Below are positions 1-6,679 of a stretch of 45,345 nucleotides of DNA, one piece after another. The notes beneath the pieces were generated by a model that had not been told where the DNA came from, made no database searches, and saw only the letters and a program-made list of their open reading frames with translations. The position numbers were made by a program, and so were the translations under genes. Origin of the DNA: Myxococcota bacterium (GTDB lineage Bacteria > Myxococcota_A > UBA9160 > UBA4427); assembly GCA_030748735.1 (NCBI GenBank), contig JASMLK010000129.1, forward strand, positions 1 to 45,345, read 5' to 3'. The stretch's first letter is position 1; every line of letters starts with the position of its first letter.

Positions 1-2
1 CG

Positions 3-833
3 GAGGGGACGTTCAGCCATCTCGCAGCACTGCGGCAGTTCGGCGCGCAGGTCGACCTGCAGCCGAGTCAAAACCTGGGCGAGGTGTTTCTCAAAACCGC
101 ACGCGGCGAAACACACTTCGGCGTGGTTCCGGTCGAGAATACGACCGAAGGTGCGGTGACCGAGAGCTACGACAACCTGGTCGATGCCGACGTCACGATC
201 TGCGGCGAACTCATGCTCGAGATCTCGCAGAACCTGCTCCGCAGTCGCGACGGGCTCGAAGATGTCGAGAAGGTCGCTTCTATGTGGCAACCGCTCGCGC
301 AGTGTCGTGGTTGGCTGCGGCGGCGACTTCCCGATGTCGAGATCGTCGAAACCACGAGCACAGCACAGGCCGCCCGGATGGCGAGCGAAGACCCGAGCCT
401 CGCCGCGATCGGCAGCGAGATCGCCGCAGACGCCTATGGGCTCCAATTGGTGGAAAGCGGCATCGAGGACCAGCGCGGCAACACCACGCGCTTCCTCGTG
501 ATCGGGCGCGAAACACCCTCGGCGAGCGGCAACGACCTCACTTCCGTCGTGTTCACCGCCCGCAAGAACCAGAGTGGTGCGCTCTACCGCCTGCTCGAGT
601 CGTTTGCGAAGCACGACGTCAACTTGACTGCGATCCAATCGCGACCGGTAAAGAGCAAGCCCTGGGAGTACCTGTTCTTCGTCGACATGGAAGGGCACCT
701 GGAAGAGGAACACGTGAAGGCGGCGTTGCAGGAGGCCGCAACGCTCGCCCATTCCCACAAGATCCTCGGGTCCTATCCAAGGGCCCAACCCATTCCGAGT
801 CCCATCACGAAGAGCGTCGAAGAAGACGCGTAG
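3..833 (+). CDS. pheA: Prephenate dehydratase (P-protein type), 5' truncated by window edge
   Basis: Converts prephenate to phenylpyruvate in phenylalanine synthesis. The frame is open from the first bases of the window, so the start and any upstream chorismate mutase domain are not visible; 276 residues remain. The first visible residues are EGTFSHLA, the dehydratase GPxGTFS signature, followed by GVVPVENTTEG, TSTAQAAR and GNTTRFLVIG, the last being the conserved N-x-T-R-F catalytic region. A C-terminal ACT domain begins near ALYRLLESF. The allosteric ESRP motif of the ACT domain reads QSRP here. The gene ends just before a hisC-type gene and then tyrA, so it heads a Phe/Tyr cluster. Identity is secure; whether chorismate mutase is fused cannot be judged. 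Confidence 0.93.
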   Translation, partial: EGTFSHLAALRQFGAQVDLQPSQNLGEVFLKTARGETHFGVVPVENTTEGAVTESYDNLVDADVTICGELMLEISQNLLRSRDGLEDVEKVASMWQPLAQCRGWLRRRLPDVEIVETTSTAQAARMASEDPSLAAIGSEIAADAYGLQLVESGIEDQRGNTTRFLVIGRETPSASGNDLTSVVFTARKNQSGALYRLLESFAKHDVNLTAIQSRPVKSKPWEYLFFVDMEGHLEEEHVKAALQEAATLAHSHKILGSYPRAQPIPSPITKSVEEDA

Positions 834-875
834 ATGCGCGCAAGCGGCGCGCTCGAGGCAGGAAAGAGCCACACC

Positions 876-1973
876 ATGTCGACCATCGAAGAACTCGTAA
901 ACCCACATATCCGCGACCTCGCCCCCTACCAGCCGGGCAAGCCCATGGAAGAACTCGAGCGCGAGCTCGGGATCGATTCCTCGATCAAACTCGCTTCGAA
1001 CGAAAACCCGCTCGGCCCTTCGCCCAAGGCGATCGAAGCGGTGCGTGCAGAGATCGAAGCCGTGAACCGCTACCCGGACGGCGCGTGCTTCGAATTGCGC
1101 GCGAAGCTCGCAGGGCGCCTCGGTGTCGACGAAGACCAACTCGTCTTCGGTTGCGGCGCAGACGAGATCCTCGAATTGATCGTGAAGACCTTCCTCGCTC
1201 CCGGCGACGAGGTCGTGATGCCCTGGCCTTCGTTCGCCATGTACCCGATCGTGGTGCAGGGGATGGGCGGGAAGGTCGTGCAGGTGCCCCTGCGCGACGA
1301 CTTCGGGCATGACCTCGATGCGATGCGCGAAGCGATCACCGAGCGCACGAAGGTGGTGTTCGTCTGCAATCCCAACAATCCGACCGGCGGCAGCATTGGC
1401 GCGGCCGGGTTCGACGCGTTCGTCGAAGCGCTGCCCGAAGACGTCGTGCTCGCCGTCGACGAGGCCTACTTCGAATTCGCCCGTAGAAGCGACTTCCCCG
1501 ACAGCGTGGGGTGGCTCGCGAAGCGGCCCGCGACGCTGGTGTTGCGCACCTTTTCGAAGTACCTGGGCCTCGCGGGGCTGCGGATCGGCTACGGCATCGG
1601 CTCGCCCGAGCTCGTCGGCTTCATGGAGCGTGCGCGTCACCCCTTCAACGTGAATCGCCTGGCCGAAGCCGCCGCCGTCGCCGCCATCGACGACGAAGAA
1701 CACATCCGTCGGACCCTCGAAATCAACGCCAACGGCATCGACTACCTGACCCGCGAACTCGAGAGCATGGGTATCGCGGTCGAACCCACGGACACCAACT
1801 TCGTGCTTGCGAAGATCGGGGCGAACGTCTTCGATGATCTGTTGAAGCAGGGGGTCATCGTTCGCCCGATGGCGGGCTTCGGTCTGCCCGAGCACGTGCG
1901 CATCACCGTCGGGCTTCCCGAGGAAAACGAGCGCCTGGTGAAGGCGCTGCGCGATGTCGGGGTTGGGGCGTGA
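876..1973 (+). CDS. hisC: HisC-family PLP aminotransferase (histidinol-phosphate or aromatic)
   Basis: Fold-type I PLP aminotransferase of 365 residues. Visible motifs are NENPLGPSP, CNPNNPTGG, VDEAYFEF and the lysine motif RTFSKYLGLAG (PLP lysine about K228). I chose ATG 876 over the upstream start at 834 because GGAAAG lies about 9 bases before it and the usual HisC N-terminus begins there. The stop overlaps the tyrA GTG start (GTGA). By family it transaminates histidinol phosphate. Lying between pheA and tyrA, it may instead, or also, transaminate phenylpyruvate and 4-hydroxyphenylpyruvate (inference from context, as in known pheA-hisC-tyrA clusters). No other his genes are in view. Confidence 0.9.
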   Translation: MSTIEELVNPHIRDLAPYQPGKPMEELERELGIDSSIKLASNENPLGPSPKAIEAVRAEIEAVNRYPDGACFELRAKLAGRLGVDEDQLVFGCGADEILELIVKTFLAPGDEVVMPWPSFAMYPIVVQGMGGKVVQVPLRDDFGHDLDAMREAITERTKVVFVCNPNNPTGGSIGAAGFDAFVEALPEDVVLAVDEAYFEFARRSDFPDSVGWLAKRPATLVLRTFSKYLGLAGLRIGYGIGSPELVGFMERARHPFNVNRLAEAAAVAAIDDEEHIRRTLEINANGIDYLTRELESMGIAVEPTDTNFVLAKIGANVFDDLLKQGVIVRPMAGFGLPEHVRITVGLPEENERLVKALRDVGVGA

Positions 1974-2947
1974 CTGCGCAAGAAGCGGACGCCGACCCGC
2001 CGTTCGAGCGGCTCACGATTCTCGGCCTCGGGTTGCTCGGTGGCTCGGTCGCCATGGCGGCGCGAGAGCGAGGGCTGGCCCGTACGATCGTGGGCGCGGG
2101 GCGCCGGCGCGGCCCCCTCGACTTCGCGCTCGAAAACGGAATCGTGGACGAAGCCGGTGACGTGGCCAGCGTCTCGCGCGGCGCCGACTGTGTCGTCATC
2201 GCGACCCCGGTCTCGAGCATGGCGGGGGTGCTTCGCGAGGTGGCGAGCGACTTCGCCCCGAATGCGATCGTGACCGACGTCGGCAGCGTGAAAGCGCCGG
2301 TCGTCGAGACGCTGCCCGGGTTGCTGCCGGACGGCATGTCCTTCGTGGGTTCGCATCCGATGGCCGGCAGCCATCTGAAGGGTGTCGAGAACGCCCGTGC
2401 AGACCTCTTCCAGGGCGCCTGCTGTGTCGTGACGCCCCTGCCGGACACCGATCCGGCCGCCACGGCCCGCATGACCCGCTTCTGGACGGCGCTCGGCTCC
2501 TTCGTGCTCGAGCGCAGGCCCGAGGATCACGACCTCCACGCCGCCTGGATCAGCCACGCCCCCCACGCGATCGCTTTCGCCTTCGCGAGTGCCCTGGGGG
2601 TAGCTCCCCTCGGTGCCGGGGAGATGGTCGGCAGCGGATTTCGTGATTTTACCCGCATCTCCAGGAGTGACGGGGAGTTATGGGGCGATATCCTACGCGC
2701 CAACCGAAAGGCTTTGGCCGCCCCCCTCGAAGCCTTCGGTCGGTCGCTCAGTGAACTCGCCCGGGCGATCGAAGAGGGGGACCTCCAGAAAGTCGAACGA
2801 TTCCTTATGTCTGCGCGCGATGGGCTCTCCAGGTTGGAACCCGGTGCGGCGGACGTCCAACCCGAGCCGGACGGCGGAAATCCGGTGGCAAAGGACCATC
2901 CCCACTCCAACGGTGGAGCCGGGGGCGGATCAAACAAATCAACGTGA
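1970..2947 (+). CDS. tyrA: Prephenate dehydrogenase
   Basis: NAD(P)-dependent oxidative decarboxylation of prephenate (or arogenate) in tyrosine synthesis. It has 325 residues. The N-terminal Rossmann motif is LGLGLLGGS; then come GADCVVIATPVSS, HPMAGSHLKGVE and ISHAPHAIAFAFA, all characteristic of TyrA. The GTG start overlaps the hisC stop by the GTGA arrangement, implying translational coupling. No C-terminal ACT domain is evident; the tail is short and polar. Its stop in turn overlaps the GTG of rpsA. In many relatives aroA and cmk sit between tyrA and rpsA; here they are absent. Confidence 0.92.
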   Translation: MTAQEADADPPFERLTILGLGLLGGSVAMAARERGLARTIVGAGRRRGPLDFALENGIVDEAGDVASVSRGADCVVIATPVSSMAGVLREVASDFAPNAIVTDVGSVKAPVVETLPGLLPDGMSFVGSHPMAGSHLKGVENARADLFQGACCVVTPLPDTDPAATARMTRFWTALGSFVLERRPEDHDLHAAWISHAPHAIAFAFASALGVAPLGAGEMVGSGFRDFTRISRSDGELWGDILRANRKALAAPLEAFGRSLSELARAIEEGDLQKVERFLMSARDGLSRLEPGAADVQPEPDGGNPVAKDHPHSNGGAGGGSNKST

Positions 2948-4656
2948 GCAACGATACCAGCACTGCAAGTGAACAAAGCTTCGCTGAGCTCTTCAGCCAG
3001 GGACCGAACGCACCCAAGGAGGGCGAAGTCGCCCAGGGTACGGTCCTTTCGATCGACAACGAATACGTCCAGGTCGACATCGGCTTCAAATCGGAAGGCC
3101 TTGTCGCGGCCTGGGAATTCATGGAAGACGACGGGACCATCACGGTCACGGTCGGCGACACCGTGGATGTCCTCGTCGAGAACGCAGAAGACGACGATGG
3201 CCGCATCGTCCTTTCGAAGGAGAAGGCCGAACGCCTCAAGGTCTGGGACCAGATCAGCCAGGCGTACGACGAAGACCGCGCCGTCGAGGGCACGATCATC
3301 GCCCGCGTGAAGGGTGGTCTTTCGGTCGACATCGGTGTGAAGGCATTCTTGCCCGGTTCGCAGGTCGACCTTCGCCCGGTACGCAACCTCGAAGGCATGC
3401 TCGGCACGCGCTCGGACTTCAAGATCATCAAGTTCAACAAGCGCCGGGGCAACATCGTGCTCTCGCGCCGCGCACTGCTCGAAACCGAGCGCAAGAAGCT
3501 GCGCCGCGACACGCTCGAGACGTTGGCCGCAAGCCAGATCGTCGACGGCGTGATCAAGAACCTGACCGACTACGGTGCCTTCATCGATCTCGGTGGCATC
3601 GACGGCTTGCTCCACATCACCGACATGTCGTGGGGCCGCATCAACCACCCGAGCGAGCTGTTCAAGGTGGGCGATGAGATCAAGGTCAAGGTCTTGAAGT
3701 TCGACCCCGAAGCGGAGCGCGTTTCGCTGGGTCTCAAGCAGATCCAGCCCGACCCGTGGATCGACGCCGCCATGCGCTACCCGATCGGCACGCGCCTCAA
3801 GGGCGAGGTCGTGAGCCTGACGGACTACGGCGCCTTCATCGAACTCGAAGCCGGCATCGAAGGTCTGGTGCACGTCTCCGAGATGTCGTGGACGAAGCGC
3901 GTCAAGCACCCGTCGAAGATCGTGGCCGTGGGCGACGACATCGAAGCCGTCGTGCTCGACGTGAACGAACGCGATCGCAAGATCTCGCTCGGCATGAAGC
4001 AGATCGAACAGAACCCGTGGACCGTGATGGAGACCTCGTACCCCGTGGGCTCCAAGGTCAAGGGCGAAGTTCGCAACATCACGAACTTCGGCATCTTCGT
4101 CGGTCTCGAAGAGGGCATCGACGGGCTCGTCCACATCTCGGACATCAGCTGGACGGAGCAGATCAAGCACCCTAGCGACAGGTTCGAAAAGGGCGATGAA
4201 GTCGAAGCGGTCGTGCTCAAGATCGACAAGGAAAACGAGAAGTTTTCCCTCGGCATCAAGCAGCTGCAGCCCAACCCCTGGGACGACATCCAGAAGCAGT
4301 ACCCGATCGGCTCCGAGGTCACGGGCCCCATCACGAACATCACCGAGTTCGGTGTGTTCGTGAAGCTCGACCACGGCATCGACGGGCTGGTGTACAGCTC
4401 GGAACTCGCCGCAGAGCGCGTCGAGAACCCCGAAGAGCAGTTCACGGCCGGCCAGGACGTCACCGCGTTGGTGACCAAGGTCGACCCGGTCGAGCAGAAG
4501 ATCTCTCTGTCGATCCGAGCCGTGACGGACAAGGCCGAACGCGCCGCCCTCAAGAAGGTCGCGGAGCAGGAAGCCCAGAGTCAGACCACCACCTTTGGCG
4601 ATCTCCTCAAGGAGAAGATGGCTGCCAAGGCCAGCGGCGAAGGCGGAGAAGAGTAG
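2944..4656 (+). CDS. rpsA: 30S ribosomal protein S1
   Basis: RNA-binding ribosomal protein that helps load mRNA on the 30S subunit. The 570 residues contain six S1 (OB-fold) repeats, starting approximately at residues 27, 115, 200, 285, 370 and 457. Repeats 3-6 show the canonical G-x-V-x-x-[IL]-T-[DN]-[FY]-G-x-F pattern (for example LTDYGAFI and ITNFGIFV). The GTG start lies inside the tyrA stop (GTGA), so initial translation may be coupled to tyrA; a separate promoter within tyrA is possible but not identified. It is followed by an IHF/HU gene, the common rpsA-ihfB order. Identity is certain. Confidence 0.97.
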   Translation: MSNDTSTASEQSFAELFSQGPNAPKEGEVAQGTVLSIDNEYVQVDIGFKSEGLVAAWEFMEDDGTITVTVGDTVDVLVENAEDDDGRIVLSKEKAERLKVWDQISQAYDEDRAVEGTIIARVKGGLSVDIGVKAFLPGSQVDLRPVRNLEGMLGTRSDFKIIKFNKRRGNIVLSRRALLETERKKLRRDTLETLAASQIVDGVIKNLTDYGAFIDLGGIDGLLHITDMSWGRINHPSELFKVGDEIKVKVLKFDPEAERVSLGLKQIQPDPWIDAAMRYPIGTRLKGEVVSLTDYGAFIELEAGIEGLVHVSEMSWTKRVKHPSKIVAVGDDIEAVVLDVNERDRKISLGMKQIEQNPWTVMETSYPVGSKVKGEVRNITNFGIFVGLEEGIDGLVHISDISWTEQIKHPSDRFEKGDEVEAVVLKIDKENEKFSLGIKQLQPNPWDDIQKQYPIGSEVTGPITNITEFGVFVKLDHGIDGLVYSSELAAERVENPEEQFTAGQDVTALVTKVDPVEQKISLSIRAVTDKAERAALKKVAEQEAQSQTTTFGDLLKEKMAAKASGEGGEE

Positions 4657-4676
4657 TTCCAGATCGTGTCGGGTTC

Positions 4677-4696
4677 GGGGGCGGCATGCCGCCCCC
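4677..4696. other. 20-base perfect palindrome between rpsA and ihf
   Basis: The bases form a perfect 20-base palindrome able to make an 8-bp stem (GGGGGCGG with CCGCCCCC) and a CATG loop. It lies 20 bases after the rpsA stop. No T-run follows on either strand, so it is not a textbook intrinsic terminator. It could be an RNA-stabilising hairpin, a pause site or a protein-binding site; no choice can be made from sequence alone. Confidence 0.6.
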
Positions 4697-4781
4697 GGGC
4701 CGGGCAGTTCGTTGCACCACCCGGGCGACGCGCGAAAGCGCCCGAGACCATGCCCACGCAAAACCTTGACCGGAGAGCACG

Positions 4782-5117
4782 ATGACGAAGAGTGGACTGA
4801 TCGAGGAAGTAGCCAAACGCACGCCCCACATCTCGAAGAAGGACACGGAGGTCGTGGTCAACACGATCTTCGATTCGATGATCGATTCGCTGAAGGAGGG
4901 CGACCGCATCGAGATTCGCGGTTTCGGAAGTTTTCAGGTGAAGATGCGCGAGGCGCGTGAGGGGCGGAACCCGAAGACGGGCGAGCCCGTGCACATCAGC
5001 GCCAAGCGAACGCCCTTCTTCAAGGTGGGCAAGGAACTCAAGGAAATGGTCGATCAGTCACCCGCAGAAGCGCCGGCTTCGCAGGGCGAGGGGTCGGAGA
5101 GCACGCCTTCCGTCTGA
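4782..5117 (+). CDS. Integration host factor / HU-family DNA-bending protein
   Basis: Small nucleoid protein of 111 residues that bends DNA as a dimer. It shows the HU/IHF core: N-terminal helices, GFGSF, and the beta-arm GRNPKTGE containing the intercalating proline. The position right after rpsA is the typical place of ihfB. About 17 extra residues follow the core (after ELKEMVDQ), rich in S, E, A and P, which most HU/IHF proteins lack. GGAGAG stands a few bases before the ATG. The partner IHF subunit is not in the window, so a homodimer cannot be excluded and I give no a/b designation as a symbol. Confidence 0.92.
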   Translation: MTKSGLIEEVAKRTPHISKKDTEVVVNTIFDSMIDSLKEGDRIEIRGFGSFQVKMREAREGRNPKTGEPVHISAKRTPFFKVGKELKEMVDQSPAEAPASQGEGSESTPSV

Positions 5118-5208
5118 TCAGGGCGGGAGTTCGTTACACCGAAACGCTGCAAGCCTGAGAGTCGAATCACGTAGGGCCCCGTACCCCGCGTGAAACCCGG
5201 GCCAACCC

Positions 5209-5228
5209 GGCCGAGTGCCGGCTCGGCC
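5209..5228. other. 7-bp stem hairpin upstream of lapA
   Basis: GGCCGAG and CTCGGCC are perfect inverted repeats around a 6-base loop, ending 4 bases before the ribosome binding site of the next gene. No T-tract follows, so an intrinsic terminator for ihf is doubtful. It may limit read-through from ihf or affect lapA translation. Confidence 0.4.
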
Positions 5229-5248
5229 CACCGAGGTGGCCTGAAGTC

Positions 5249-5611
5249 ATGCTCATGCTGCGCCGCGTCGTCCTCGCGGCCATCGTCATCGCGCTGATCG
5301 TCGTGGTCCGCTTGTTCCCGGACCAGAACGACAGCCGCGTCGACATCGATCTGTTGCTCACGACCATCGAGGGCGCGTCCCTCTGGCTCGTGTTGGTGGT
5401 GACTTTCGTGGGGGGCGCATTGCTCGCGGGGTTGCTCTCTTCGCTGCTGCTCATCAAGGCGGGGTTGCTCAGGCGTCGCTATCGCAAGGCGATCGCCGAC
5501 CTCGAAGCCGAGGTTCACCATCTGCGGAACCTGCCGCTCGCGACGGGTGACACGGTCGACCTCGGAAGCGACGTCGGGGCGGTCCAACCCGCCAGCCCGC
5601 AGGAGGGTTGA
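5249..5611 (+). CDS. lapA: LapA-family (DUF1049-like) small inner-membrane protein
   Basis: A 120-residue protein with two predicted membrane helices (about residues 3-20 and 44-70, the latter rich in VLVVTFVGGALLAGLL) followed by a basic stretch and a helical, probably coiled-coil, cytoplasmic tail. This is the LapA/YciS layout. In enterobacteria LapA works with LapB in controlling lipopolysaccharide synthesis through LpxC. GAGGTGG lies 9 bases before the ATG at 5249; a second in-frame ATG is at 5255. The next gene encodes a TPR protein starting 4 bases after the stop, matching the lapA-lapB order. Confidence 0.75.
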   Translation: MLMLRRVVLAAIVIALIVVVRLFPDQNDSRVDIDLLLTTIEGASLWLVLVVTFVGGALLAGLLSSLLLIKAGLLRRRYRKAIADLEAEVHHLRNLPLATGDTVDLGSDVGAVQPASPQEG

Positions 5612-5614
5612 ACC

Positions 5615-6679
5615 GTGGGGCGACTACGGTGGCCGGCCTGGGCGCGGAGGAGTGGCGGATACAAGCGTTCGGCATCGGGGGACAACTTCGATGCGTTGTT
5701 GCACGAGGCCTTGTTCGCCCACCTCGCGCAAGACGATGAAACGACGGAGCGCGCGCTCACCGAGGCGCTGCAAATCGACTCCGACGCGGTCGACGCCTAC
5801 GTAGCACTGTGCCGCTTGTATCGAGGTCGCGGCGAGATCGGTCGCGCGATTCGCCTGCACCAGAACCTGCTGCTGCGAAACGACCTTTCGCCGGCGGACC
5901 GCCAGACGGTGCTGATCGAACTCGCCCAGGACTTCCACGCGGGCGGTTTCTTGCGGCGCGCGGTCGCGAGCTACGAAGAAGTGTTGGCCCACGACGCGCG
6001 GGACACGACGGCCTTGCGCGCGTTGGTGGAACTGCACGCCGATCTACAGGACTACCCGCGTGCGATTGCGCTCGAAAAGCGACTCGCGCGGATCGAAACC
6101 CGCAACAAGTCGACCGAGGCGGCGTTGTGGGTGTCGTTCGGTGAGCACGAGCGCGAGCAGGGGCGGGCGGGGACGGCTCGAAAGGCGGCCAAGACCGCGC
6201 TGCGCCGCGACAAGGAATGTGCGCCCGCCTATCTGCTGCTCGGGCAGATCGAGGCCGACCGCGGCAAGGACAAGGCCGCACTGGCCGCCTGGGCCAAGGT
6301 GCCGGCCCTCGATCGCAAGCTCGCCCTCGACGTCTACCCACGCGTCGAGGCCACCTTCGCCGCGACCGATCAGGCCCGCGACTACGAAAGCTACCTGCGA
6401 AACCTGATCGAACAGGACCCGGGCGATCGCGGCGCGACCCTCGCGTTGGCTCGCTATCTGCTGAGCCGCGGCGACGTCGATCTTGCGGTGGTCGAGTTGA
6501 AGCGCCTGCTCGATCGCGAACCACGCAACGTCGAAGTGCGCGTGGTGCTTGGGCGCGCGTTGATCGCAGCGGGTCGCGAAGAAGACACGCGCTCCGCCTA
6601 CGAAGGGTTGCTCGACCTGCTCGATCGCAGTCCGAAAGCTGGCGAAGTGGAAGGCGGCGAACTCGGAGGCGGAGGGTGA
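5615..6679 (+). CDS. TPR protein in the lapB position
   Basis: A 354-residue protein made almost wholly of TPR-like helical pairs from about residue 30 to 335. The order after lapA suggests LapB (YciM), the TPR regulator that presents LpxC to protease FtsH. Two LapB hallmarks are missing: there is no N-terminal membrane helix (the start is basic and polar) and no C-terminal rubredoxin-type zinc site (no paired cysteines near the end). AGGAGG sits 8 bases before the GTG start. Its stop overlaps the mutS GTG. It could be a diverged LapB or another TPR scaffold, so I withhold the symbol. Confidence 0.75.
   Translation: MGRLRWPAWARRSGGYKRSASGDNFDALLHEALFAHLAQDDETTERALTEALQIDSDAVDAYVALCRLYRGRGEIGRAIRLHQNLLLRNDLSPADRQTVLIELAQDFHAGGFLRRAVASYEEVLAHDARDTTALRALVELHADLQDYPRAIALEKRLARIETRNKSTEAALWVSFGEHEREQGRAGTARKAAKTALRRDKECAPAYLLLGQIEADRGKDKAALAAWAKVPALDRKLALDVYPRVEATFAATDQARDYESYLRNLIEQDPGDRGATLALARYLLSRGDVDLAVVELKRLLDREPRNVEVRVVLGRALIAAGREEDTRSAYEGLLDLLDRSPKAGEVEGGELGGGG

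Noticed and set aside
2527..4761. 744-codon open frame on the minus strand across tyrA and rpsA
   Set aside because: It is antisense to S1, whose repeats and codon use are unmistakable; the translation is rich in repeated His/Asp/Leu patterns mirrored from the S1 repeats.
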